Of a stretch of 16,038 bases of DNA, positions 1 to 5,916 are shown in pieces (position 1 is the first letter of the stretch; each line of letters starts with the position of its first letter). Position numbers and translations under genes: made by a program. This stretch comes from Candidatus Nomurabacteria bacterium (lineage in GTDB: Bacteria > Patescibacteriota > Saccharimonadia > Saccharimonadales > Saccharimonadaceae): the NCBI GenBank assembly GCA_031287975.1, contig JAITSF010000043.1:1-16038 (forward strand). Direction: 5' to 3'. The notes under the pieces are model-generated. The model saw only the letters and a program-made list of their open reading frames with translations, was not told where the DNA came from and searched no databases.

Positions 1-942
1 TCAGCCACACCGAGCAGTACTTGCCTTTGGGGAACGACATCAACCAGCGTCAACAATGCGTCTGGCGCAAGTTACACCACAGTTGTCGGCAACAACACTC
101 TATATTATTCCTGCACCGCCGGCACTGGAGCGACCACCTCGCAAGCCACGACCGGCAGTTGGAGTTTCAGTACACCCTCAATGCAAAGCTTCACAGTTGC
201 TGATTGTGGCGCGATGGCAATTAACGAAATTACCACTCGTGTAGACATACGTAACAATAAAATCTATAATATTATTAAGTTGAAAATGAGCTCTGACGGC
301 TCAAACGACCGCTGTTGGATGCAGGAAAACCTAAAAATTGCCGGCGTAACCTTAACCCCAACTGATAGCAATGTCGCCAGCAATTTTGTCTTACCAGCCG
401 TGGCAACTAGCTCGCCAACCAGTAGCCATGATGTTATTCGTCCGGTCTATAGGGATATTTCGCCTTACAACGCTGACCCTTATGGATATCTCTATAATTG
501 GGCAACTGCGATTGCCTACTCTGTCGACCAATATGGCGCAAGTGCCAATAACGATAGCCGAGATGTTACTGGCACTGCCCAATACTCCATTTGTCCTAAG
601 GGTTGGCGTTTGCCATTCGGCAGCGCTGACAATACCAATGAGTTTGCGTTAGTAGATATTTATTCCTATGGCGGTACTGGGAATAACCGAAGTGGCGACA
701 CTACTATCCTTGATGAATGGCTCGCACCTTCTGGTTTTGCGGCGGTTTATGGTGGCTACGGGTTCAATAACCAAGGTGTAAACGCCTATTTTTGGTCTTC
801 TACTACCTACCCACCCCAACCCTCCGCACCCTCTTTTATTGGCGCGTATCGCTTTTTCTTAGGTTATACTGGCGTAATATACACACAGGACGCTACCTCA
901 AAGACAGTGACCTTTTCCGTTCGCTGCATATTCGGCAGCTAA
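1..942 (+). CDS. FISUMP-domain surface protein, 5' end cut by the window
   Basis: The frame is open from base 1, so the true start lies upstream; 313 residues are visible. The first ~60 residues are Ser/Thr/Gly-rich with spaced cysteines, like a repeated Ig-like ectodomain. A FISUMP (Fibrobacter succinogenes major paralogous) domain follows, with RCWMQENLKI, GYLYNWATA, CPKGWRLP, FWSST and a closing FSVRC. The segment starting SMQSFTVADCGAM resembles the linker seen before this domain in Saccharibacteria surface proteins. These are secreted or cell-wall proteins, usually in multigene families, suspected of adhesion to the host bacterium; the exact function is not known. A lysine-rich insert (RVDIRNNKIYNIIKLK) just before CWMQENL is unlike the rest. 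The stop is TAA and a SD-led regulator gene starts 49 bases later. Family call is firm, role is inference. Confidence 0.85.
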   Translation, partial: SATPSSTCLWGTTSTSVNNASGASYTTVVGNNTLYYSCTAGTGATTSQATTGSWSFSTPSMQSFTVADCGAMAINEITTRVDIRNNKIYNIIKLKMSSDGSNDRCWMQENLKIAGVTLTPTDSNVASNFVLPAVATSSPTSSHDVIRPVYRDISPYNADPYGYLYNWATAIAYSVDQYGASANNDSRDVTGTAQYSICPKGWRLPFGSADNTNEFALVDIYSYGGTGNNRSGDTTILDEWLAPSGFAAVYGGYGFNNQGVNAYFWSSTTYPPQPSAPSFIGAYRFFLGYTGVIYTQDATSKTVTFSVRCIFGS

Positions 943-991
943 AATGCTTAACCAACTGAAAATAATTAACCTAAAACGAAAGGAAACCCCA

Positions 992-1333
992 ATGAACGAC
1001 GAAATCCGCCTACAAAACCAACTGACCTTTGACACCTATCAAAACTCAGTTGGTAACCAAACCATAGTCGCCAAATTGCAAAATAACATCCTAATGACTG
1101 CCAAACAAATCGCCAAACTTTACGGTGTTAGCCGCCCCTATATCAGCATTAAACTGCGCCGCCTGTACCGCTCGGGGGCGCTAAACAAAAAGCGAGTTAG
1201 TAACATCCTTACCCACCGCGCCGACGACGGGAAACTCTACGAAACGCGCTATTACAACGCCGAAGCAATTATTGCGTTGGGGCAATCCATCAAATCGCCA
1301 GAAGCAGCGCGATTTCGGGAGTGGGTGAGATAG
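992..1333 (+). CDS. Short RhuM-like DNA-binding protein (N-terminal region only)
   Basis: The product is 113 residues. An upstream in-frame ATG at 944 exists, but the ATG at 992 has a proper GAAAGGA Shine-Dalgarno 7 bases before it, so I start there. Residues 34-57 (MTAKQIAKLYGVSRPYISIK) form a helix-turn-helix. The following SGALNKKRVSN, YYNAEAIIALG and SPEAARFREW match the conserved N-terminal region of the RhuM/virulence-protein family (YYNLDAIIAVGYRV, KATQFRIWAT). RhuM homologues are usually about 300 residues or more; this one ends two residues after FREW, and no continuation is seen in other frames before the next gene. It is either a truncated gene or a stand-alone DNA-binding module. 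RhuM genes are typical of genomic islands, which fits the accessory setting. Confidence 0.7.
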   Translation: MNDEIRLQNQLTFDTYQNSVGNQTIVAKLQNNILMTAKQIAKLYGVSRPYISIKLRRLYRSGALNKKRVSNILTHRADDGKLYETRYYNAEAIIALGQSIKSPEAARFREWVR

Positions 1334-1370
1334 TAATGAAAAACAAACTCAACATTATTAAAATATGTGT

Positions 1371-1376
1371 TAAAAT
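1371..1376 (+). promoter_or_regulatory. -10 box TAAAAT for the 1383 gene, leaderless spacing
   Basis: TAAAAT lies 6 bases before the ATG at 1383 and no Shine-Dalgarno is present between. This is the same -10 to transcript-start distance seen for the RNase P RNA in this window, so transcription should begin at or next to the start codon. No clear -35 is visible. Confidence 0.5.
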
Positions 1377-1382
1377 GTTCTC

Positions 1383-2009
1383 ATGAACGAGGATATTACA
1401 CTTTACAAACTTAACGACAGATTATTATTTAGGATAGATGACAAAGCGCCTAATTCGAGCCCGCATTTTAGTGGCGTGTATTTTTATTGTCCTAATCACG
1501 AAAAGATAGAGTTGACGTCAAGAATCACAGAAACTACAAGGGGCAAAAAGACTGATATAAAAACAAAGTTCATTTGTCCTATATGTGTAAGTCAAAAAAT
1601 CGCTAGCTACACATATCATGGTGGATTAGATGAAATACAAAAACAGGCGTTAGCTCTCAAAAATAGCAAGGAGTTTAAAGATACTAAACTAATTCGTCTT
1701 GACGATTATTATATTCCGGAACTGAAAGTTGAAATAAAGGGAGAGAAAACCATAATCGTGAATAAATCCGAATTGCCGGCTGAGTATAAAGTGGTTTGCG
1801 ATGTTAAGAAAGATAAAGACGGCGATACGATAATCATGATACAAGTTTTTAAAGATGGCGACACAAAAGGCGCGCAGGTTTTCGTAAAGCCAGAGAAAAA
1901 ACAGCTTACAACAGACCACAACAACCCTGACCCAGCAAGCATTATTTCCAAGATAGAAGTGAAATTGAGCGATAGAACTTTAACACATAATTTTAGGGAA
2001 AGTAAGTAG
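1383..2009 (+). CDS. Unrecognised AT-rich protein with a zinc-ribbon-like motif
   Basis: The product is 208 residues and I do not recognise its family. Residues 36-39 (CPNH) and 65-68 (CPIC) form a C-x2-H ... C-x2-C pair, each preceded by aromatic/beta-strand residues (YFYCPNH, KFICPIC), suggesting a small zinc ribbon. The remainder is lysine- and aspartate-rich with predicted beta character (VDVKKDKDGDTIIMIQVF) and no membrane segment or signal peptide. Codon use is visibly more A/T-rich (AAA, ATA, TTA) than the following cluster, consistent with acquired DNA. It follows the RhuM-like gene by 49 bases but has its own -10 box, so it is probably expressed separately and without a leader. The stop is TAG. 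The ORF is convincing as a gene; function is unknown. Confidence 0.65.
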   Translation: MNEDITLYKLNDRLLFRIDDKAPNSSPHFSGVYFYCPNHEKIELTSRITETTRGKKTDIKTKFICPICVSQKIASYTYHGGLDEIQKQALALKNSKEFKDTKLIRLDDYYIPELKVEIKGEKTIIVNKSELPAEYKVVCDVKKDKDGDTIIMIQVFKDGDTKGAQVFVKPEKKQLTTDHNNPDPASIISKIEVKLSDRTLTHNFRESK

Positions 2010-2035
2010 AGCGCGCCGCCCGCTGCTTGCGGCGG

Positions 2036-2172
2036 TAAAACCCTTGAAAACCCATTTTCCACTCAATTTTTTTAATTACGGCGGGGGAAATAGGCGGCTA
2101 AAAGCCGCCAAATAATTAAATCGTGGGAAATGGGGTTTTAAGGGTTTTTAGTTCGTGGCATTTGACACGAAC
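2036..2172. repeat. Nested inverted-repeat element (four stacked palindromes)
   Basis: An outer imperfect inverted repeat of about 27 bases pairs 2036-2062 (begins TAAAACCCTT) with 2123-2150 (ends AAGGGTTTTTA). Inside it TTTAATTA (2071-2078) pairs with TAATTAAA (2112-2119). At the centre GGCGGCT-AAA-AGCCGCC (2093-2109) is a perfect 7-bp stem. Immediately to the right GTTCGTG (2151-2157) and CACGAAC (2166-2172) form another 7-bp hairpin. There is no run of T after the central stem on either strand, so it is not a standard terminator. It could be a small non-autonomous mobile element or a structured RNA; no target duplication or transposase is visible. Confidence 0.6.
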
Positions 2173-2391
2173 TGCGGCGCGGCTTAATCGCACTTTCATA
2201 GTTTTAATTTTTTATAGTAGAATCTGCGAGAGATTTTCTGCCTCGCTCGGAAAGCTCAAAGTGAACTTTGGTTTTCGCTCATTTCGTTGTAAAATGGGTT
2301 CGGGCTAGTTCGTATAGTTCCACCAAAACTCTCCCGTCCTCCTAAGCGGATTTTGTTATTGAAATCACAAAACTTATGCCATACTAACCAT
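2173..2391. other. Intergenic stretch without a convincing gene
   Basis: Short reading frames here have no family signature or ribosome binding site. The only structure seen is the palindrome CAAAGTGAACTTTG (2257-2270). Near the right end, TTGAAA (2359-2364) and CATACT (2380-2385) may form a weak promoter; CATACT lies 6 bases before the ATG at 2392. Confidence 0.5.
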
Positions 2392-2676
2392 ATGAACACG
2401 CGAAAGAGGGGACTAGTCGGGAAAGCTATCATAATCCTACTCAAACCCTCTCAACCCAGCCTATCACTCAGCACTGGTGGCATAACCTCAGTCAGTATTA
2501 CTGATGTTGCTCCTAATACTCCAACTAAAACCGCTACTATTACTATTAACACTACTAGATTCGTAAACAACTACCACTATTTTAGGCTGCATGACTCCCT
2601 AGACAACCAGACACCAGACGAGTTTTGTGCTATGCTAGGATTGACTATTAGGCGGCGGGAGGTGTCCATGAGGTAG
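2392..2676 (+). CDS. Possible remnant of a secreted surface-protein gene
   Basis: The frame opens at an ATG (2392) and encodes 94 residues. The start MNTRKRGLVGKAIIILL is a basic stretch followed by a short hydrophobic run, like a damaged signal peptide. Residues 24-50 (SLSTGGITSVSITDVAPNT, then TKTATITINTT) resemble the Ser/Thr-rich beta-sandwich repeats of Saccharibacteria surface proteins. After NTT the sequence turns into an unrelated basic tail and stops at TAG. The signal-peptide hydrophobic core is too short for normal export, and the repeat domain is cut off after one unit. I read this as a decayed 5' fragment of a FISUMP-like or adhesin-like gene, possibly related to the one at the start of the window. 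It could also be a spurious ORF. Confidence 0.35.
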   Translation: MNTRKRGLVGKAIIILLKPSQPSLSLSTGGITSVSITDVAPNTPTKTATITINTTRFVNNYHYFRLHDSLDNQTPDEFCAMLGLTIRRREVSMR

Positions 2677-2689
2677 TGGGTATGGACAC
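2662..2689. repeat. Inverted repeat GTGTCCAT/ATGGACAC upstream of a promoter
   Basis: A perfect 8-bp inverted repeat with a 12-base loop (GTGTCCAT 2662-2669, ATGGACAC 2682-2689) spans the stop codon of the preceding small ORF. It ends one base before a possible -35 (TTGATC, 2691). It has no T-run of terminator type, so an operator is as likely as a transcript end. Confidence 0.45.
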
Positions 2690-2690
2690 T

Positions 2691-2723
2691 TTGATCCAGG
2701 CTTGTTTTGTTGTAGTATAGAAT
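2691..2723 (+). promoter_or_regulatory. Promoter of the P-loop kinase-like gene
   Basis: TTGATC (2691-2696) is followed after 17 bases by TAGTAT (2714-2719), overlapping TAGAAT (2718-2723). The ATG at 2733 is 9 bases past TAGAAT with no Shine-Dalgarno between, so the leader would be only a few bases. Confidence 0.4.
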
Positions 2724-2732
2724 ACAGACATT

Positions 2733-3287
2733 ATGATGAAAACAGAGCAGATTAAAGGAAATTTTTTTATTACCGGACGGCAAGGGTCGGGGAAGACTAC
2801 TGTTGGTCGAGAAATGCGGCGGCGGGGATATAGCGTTTTTGATATTGACCATACAGCGGGTTTGGGCAAGTTGCGGGAGTTGGCGACTGGCGATTTGTAT
2901 GATTTTGCGGAGATAACTTTGCGTAGTCCGAACGGTTTAGTGGATTGGAATCAGTATTGGTTTGAGGTACAGGCTGACAAATTGCGGGAAGTTTTGGACA
3001 GTGGCGAGTTAGTTTTTGTAACTGGTATCGCTAGTAATTACGCTGATTATCTAGGGCTGTTCGACAAAGTCTTTGTTTTGATAGTCGATCCAGAAGTTGC
3101 TAGAAATCGGCTAGTCAACCACGAACACGCCTCGCACCATTTGCCGAGCGAAATCGACCGGATTATGGACGGTTATGATGACAAACAGCGGGTTTTAGTG
3201 GAGTCTGCCGACAACACCGTGTCGATTGATGCCGGCGGCAGTTTGGACGATATTATTAAAGCCATTGAGGGAAAAATCGTTTCGTAG
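2733..3287 (+). CDS. P-loop nucleotide-kinase-like protein
   Basis: The product is 184 residues, soluble. Residues 15-22 (GRQGSGKT) form a Walker A loop after a beta strand (GNFFITG). An acidic DIDHT follows at about 37-41, in the place where shikimate and adenylate kinases bind substrate, and LVFVTGIAS (from about residue 93) sits where the second conserved strand is expected. The length and fold order fit the small P-loop kinase / AAA-17/18-like group, and the substrate cannot be inferred. The alternative start at 2736 (second Met) is equally possible. It is separated by 12 bases from the next gene, a membrane protein, which precedes a glycosyltransferase. All three lie on the same strand and may be read together, although a -10-like box occurs at each junction. 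The stop is TAG. Confidence 0.75.
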   Translation: MMKTEQIKGNFFITGRQGSGKTTVGREMRRRGYSVFDIDHTAGLGKLRELATGDLYDFAEITLRSPNGLVDWNQYWFEVQADKLREVLDSGELVFVTGIASNYADYLGLFDKVFVLIVDPEVARNRLVNHEHASHHLPSEIDRIMDGYDDKQRVLVESADNTVSIDAGGSLDDIIKAIEGKIVS

Positions 3288-3293
3288 TAAAAT
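3288..3293 (+). promoter_or_regulatory. -10 box TAAAAT for the 3300 gene, leaderless spacing
   Basis: TAAAAT directly follows the TAG stop of the upstream gene and is exactly 6 bases before the ATG at 3300. No Shine-Dalgarno fits in the 12-base junction. Internal promoter for a leaderless transcript, by analogy with the other starts in the window. Confidence 0.45.
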
Positions 3294-3299
3294 AGAGTT

Positions 3300-3683
3300 A
3301 TGAACGGAAGAATTAGTTTGAAGACCGCTTTTGTGCAGGCTATTCGCAGTCGAGTTTTTTTGGCTTTGTGGATTTTTATAGTGGTACAGACGGTGGTGTT
3401 GATATTTTTGACACTGTCGCTTGGGAAAATTGGGCAGCCTGGTGTGCCGTATCGGTATGACGGGTTTTCGGCGACAGGGATTTTCCGTGATAATGGTTTG
3501 TATCTGTTGAACTTTGCGTTTTTTGCGGTGGCGATTCCGATTTTGAACAGTTTAGCGAGTTTAAAAATGTATGCTGTCAGGGGACGGAGTGTTAGTTTAG
3601 GGATTTTGTGGCTGACTGTGATTATTATGCTGGCGGCGACGATTTTTGTGGCGGCGTTGTTAAACTTAGGGAATGTATTATAA
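3300..3683 (+). CDS. Small membrane protein with three predicted TM segments
   Basis: The product is 127 residues. Hydrophobic segments are seen at about residues 19-39 (VFLALWIFIVVQTVVLIFLT), 67-87 (GLYLLNFAFFAVAIPILNSL) and 100-124 (SLGILWLTVIIMLAATIFVA). A basic, Arg-containing loop (KMYAVRGRS) lies between the second and third and suggests that loop is cytoplasmic. I know no named family for it. The gene lies 12 bases after the kinase-like gene and 6 bases before the glycosyltransferase, so it is probably expressed with them. It may assist the polysaccharide enzyme in the membrane, but this is inferred from position only. The stop codon TAA overlaps a TATTATAAA stretch that could be the -10 of the next gene. 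Confidence 0.7.
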   Translation: MNGRISLKTAFVQAIRSRVFLALWIFIVVQTVVLIFLTLSLGKIGQPGVPYRYDGFSATGIFRDNGLYLLNFAFFAVAIPILNSLASLKMYAVRGRSVSLGILWLTVIIMLAATIFVAALLNLGNVL

Positions 3684-3689
3684 AGCAAA

Positions 3690-5309
3690 ATGACAGATAT
3701 CGAGATACCATTAGGCAAGCGGACCAAATTTTACCGGTTTTTTGAGATTTTGCCGGCGGTTTTGAGCTATGGCGGAATTATCTTATTGGTGGTTTTAGCG
3801 TTGTTCGCGCCGGTGGCGGGTTCGATTTTTGTGTTGGTGGTGGTAATTGCTATGTTTGTTAAGGCGTTGGGGATTGCTTATCGCACCTGTCAGGGGTATA
3901 TAAGTTTCCGGAAGACCAGCCAGCTGGATTGGTCGCGGCGGTTGAATAATTTGTCGAATCCGGCACAGTCTTTAAAAAAAGTTTTGAAACTAGACGAGAA
4001 GATTTACGGGATTAAACACCATATCACTAATTTGCAGCGAGTAATTGCGAACCCGAGTGCTTATCCGAAGCCGAGCGATATTTATCATGCGGTTTTTGTG
4101 TTTGTCTATAAGGAATCATATGAGGTGGTGCAGCCGACTATCGAGGCGCTAATTGGCGGGAATTACGATTCTAAACGGCTGTATTTGGTGTTGGCGTATG
4201 AGGAGCGAGGCGGAAAAGCCGCTAAAGATGTTGTCGAAAAAGTTAAGCGAAAGTATGGCGAGCGGTTTCTAGATGTTTTGTTGTATAAGCACCCAGACGG
4301 CTTGCCGGACGAGGTTATCGGCAAAGGTCCAAATGCTACTTACGCCGGACGGAAGTTCGCTGAGTATATTAAGACCAACAAAATCAACCCGAAAAATGTT
4401 ATCGTAACCACACTTGATGCTGACAACAGGGTGGATAGCAACTATTTCCCATATTTGACGTACGAGTGGATTGTTAATCCCAAACGCCAAAAAGTTAGTT
4501 TCCAGCCGATTTGTTTGTTCACGAACAATATTTGGGATGTGCCAGCGCCGATGAGGGTAATGGCGGTGGGAAATAGTTTTTGGAACGTGATTAGTTCGAT
4601 GCGGCCGCATTTGCTCCGGAATTTTGCCAGCCATGCGCAGGGGTTACAGGCTTTGATTGGCATGGATTTTTGGTCGAAGCGGACGATTGTCGAGGATGGA
4701 CACCAGTATTGGCGGTCGTATTTCTTTTTTGACGGCGATTATTATGTAGTACCGCTTCGGGTGTCGGTGGGGCAGGACGCGGTGTTGTCTAGTACTTATC
4801 GCAAGAGTTTAGTGGCGCAGTTTATCCAAGTTCGCCGCTGGGCGTATGGGGCGAGCGACGTGCCGTATGTGGCGAATCAGATAAAAAATCGCAACGACAA
4901 GATAGAGTTCTGGCCGGCTTTTACACGCTGGGTACGGTTGCTAGACAGCCATGTAACCCAAGCCGCTATCGCGCCGCTGATTGCTTTTGGCGGTTGGGTG
5001 CCGCTGCTTATCAATCCGGAAAGTTCGCGCGAGTTGGTGGTGCATGAGCTGCCGATGGCTATCGGCACGATTCAACAGATAGCGATGTTGGGTATTTGTG
5101 TTACAGTCTTTACATCCTTGGCGATGTTGCCGCCACGTCCGGCTCGATATACGAAAAAACGCAGTATTTTAATGGTGTTGCAATGGCTGTTAATGCCGAT
5201 TACGTCTATCTGTTACGCGTCTTCGGCGGCGTATTATTCCCAGACAAGGTTGTTGCTGGCGCGGTATTTTACGGTGTTTGAAACTACAGAGAAGAATATT
5301 AAAAAGTAA
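3690..5309 (+). CDS. Processive family 2 glycosyltransferase, membrane-bound
   Basis: The product is 539 residues. Two TM segments lie at about 21-60, the cytoplasmic GT-2 domain at about 130-395, and further TM segments at about 424-442, 455-480 and 491-515. The catalytic signatures are visible: AVFVFVYKES at the start of the domain, TLDAD (DAD, 243-245) for the metal and nucleotide sugar, VED (E335-D336) as catalytic acid region, and QVRRW (380-384), the QxxRW motif of cellulose and hyaluronan synthase-like enzymes. It should polymerise a nucleotide sugar at the inner face of the membrane and pass the chain outward; substrate and product cannot be told. It follows the small membrane protein by 6 bases without a Shine-Dalgarno. 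The stop is TAA, and the next element downstream is a convergent minus-strand RNA gene. Confidence 0.85.
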   Translation: MTDIEIPLGKRTKFYRFFEILPAVLSYGGIILLVVLALFAPVAGSIFVLVVVIAMFVKALGIAYRTCQGYISFRKTSQLDWSRRLNNLSNPAQSLKKVLKLDEKIYGIKHHITNLQRVIANPSAYPKPSDIYHAVFVFVYKESYEVVQPTIEALIGGNYDSKRLYLVLAYEERGGKAAKDVVEKVKRKYGERFLDVLLYKHPDGLPDEVIGKGPNATYAGRKFAEYIKTNKINPKNVIVTTLDADNRVDSNYFPYLTYEWIVNPKRQKVSFQPICLFTNNIWDVPAPMRVMAVGNSFWNVISSMRPHLLRNFASHAQGLQALIGMDFWSKRTIVEDGHQYWRSYFFFDGDYYVVPLRVSVGQDAVLSSTYRKSLVAQFIQVRRWAYGASDVPYVANQIKNRNDKIEFWPAFTRWVRLLDSHVTQAAIAPLIAFGGWVPLLINPESSRELVVHELPMAIGTIQQIAMLGICVTVFTSLAMLPPRPARYTKKRSILMVLQWLLMPITSICYASSAAYYSQTRLLLARYFTVFETTEKNIKK

Positions 5310-5329
5310 CTTTTCGGCGCTGTGGTATA

Positions 5330-5503
5330 AATTAAAACCTGCCTCTTTGACCGTCGCCGGTCGGTGGGGCAGGATAAACTGCTTGTGCATGTTTTTGCTT
5401 TCGCTCACTCGTTATTAGCGTTGCGGAATCGCTTCGTAATAGAGTGTGAGCTGTGATAGCGGAGAAGGTTTCCCTTCCTGCATAATGTTGTTACTCATTA
5501 CAT
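5330..5503 (-). ncRNA. Unassigned structured RNA gene (candidate A)
   Basis: About 172 nucleotides, with its own promoter and terminator. In transcript order the hairpins are: TAATG/CATTA (5494-5498 with 5482-5486 region); GAAGG-GAAA-CCTTC near 5463-5477; a long stem beginning GCTCAC and ending GTGAGC across 5402-5452 with TATTA/TAATA and GCG/CGC continuing inward; and the terminator hairpin CCTGCC...GACCG-GCGA-CGGTC...GGCAGG. Two loops are GNRA tetraloops (GAAA, GCGA) only when read on the minus strand, which fixes orientation. No ATG frame of note is present. I looked for SRP RNA signatures (GGAA loop with AGCAG) and did not find them; it does not fold as a single 6S-like rod. Family unknown. 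Confidence 0.55.
5331..5373 (-). terminator. Terminator of RNA candidate A
   Basis: On the minus strand CCTGCC (5373-5368) pairs with GGCAGG (5343-5338), and between them GACCG-GCGA-CGGTC makes an upper stem with a GNRA loop. TTTTAAT follows at once. This is a strong intrinsic terminator on this strand only. Confidence 0.65.
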
Positions 5504-5508
5504 GTACA

Positions 5509-5537
5509 AGTGTATCACACATTGTCAAAAAAGTCAA
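5509..5537 (-). promoter_or_regulatory. Sigma70-type promoter of RNA candidate A
   Basis: TTGACT (5537-5532), a 17-base spacer and TACACT (5514-5509) on the minus strand predict a transcript start near 5501-5503. A second TTGACA overlaps at 5528-5523 but lacks a good -10 at 17 bases. Confidence 0.55.
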
Positions 5538-5700
5538 TACAACGCTTATGCATACAATATATCATATATGGTATAAAACAGAGTAAAAACCGCAAAAAAA
5601 CCTGTGGAAAACTAGGTGTTTTTGTGGGGAAAGTCGGCATTCGATGCTTGCTAACTTTGGTTTTATAACTAATCAAGGTCAAAAGCCACAATAATCTATT

Positions 5701-5721
5701 TAAAATCGCCCATAAGGGCGA
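5701..5721 (-). terminator. Terminator of tRNA-Val
   Basis: On the minus strand TCGCCC-TTAT-GGGCGA is followed by TTTTA, 18 bases after the encoded CCA of the tRNA. Confidence 0.7.
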
Positions 5722-5738
5722 AAATAGTCTTGTATGTT

Positions 5739-5815
5739 TGGTGGGCTCTAGAGAACTCGAATCTCTGACCTCTTCCACGTCAAGGAAGCGCTCTAGCCAA
5801 CTGAGCTAAGAGCCC
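5739..5815 (-). tRNA. tRNA-Val (anticodon GAC), CCA encoded
   Basis: A 77-nucleotide cloverleaf on the minus strand. The acceptor strands GGGCTCT and AGAGCCC pair fully, with discriminator A and encoded CCA. The D arm contains TAGCTCAGTTGG, the T arm ATTCGAGT. The anticodon stem CTTCC/GGAAG encloses the loop TTGACGT, giving anticodon GAC for valine codons GUC/GUU. Position 37 is G, whereas the E. coli tRNA-Val(GAC) sequence I recall has A there. It is followed by its own terminator; an upstream promoter is not obvious. Confidence 0.93.
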
Positions 5816-5900
5816 ATACGTTCACGGCTTTACGAAAAAACTCAAATCATGCTACAGATTTTTTCAAATAAGTAAAACCTCGTACAATTCTAGCAGATTT

Positions 5901-5908
5901 GTGATAAT
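5901..5908 (+). promoter_or_regulatory. Extended -10 (TGTGATAAT) of thrS
   Basis: GATAAT at 5903-5908, preceded by TG, lies 8 bases before the thrS ATG (5917). Little or no leader is expected, and I see no T-box specifier structure upstream. Confidence 0.5.
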
Positions 5909-5916
5909 ATTGGAAT

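Noticed and set aside
2123..2308. 61-residue frame across the inverted-repeat element
   Set aside because: No start signal or family; composition follows the repeat and intergenic sequence.
2271..5415. Similar segments TTTTCGCTCATTTCGTT (near 2272) and TTTCGCTCACTCGTT (near 5398)
   Set aside because: Short, imperfect and in different structural contexts; the second is part of a stem of RNA candidate A. Chance similarity is likely.
5330..5503. SRP RNA or 6S RNA identity for candidate A
   Set aside because: The SRP GGAA loop with AGCAG and the 6S single-rod fold with central bubble are not seen. Left unassigned.
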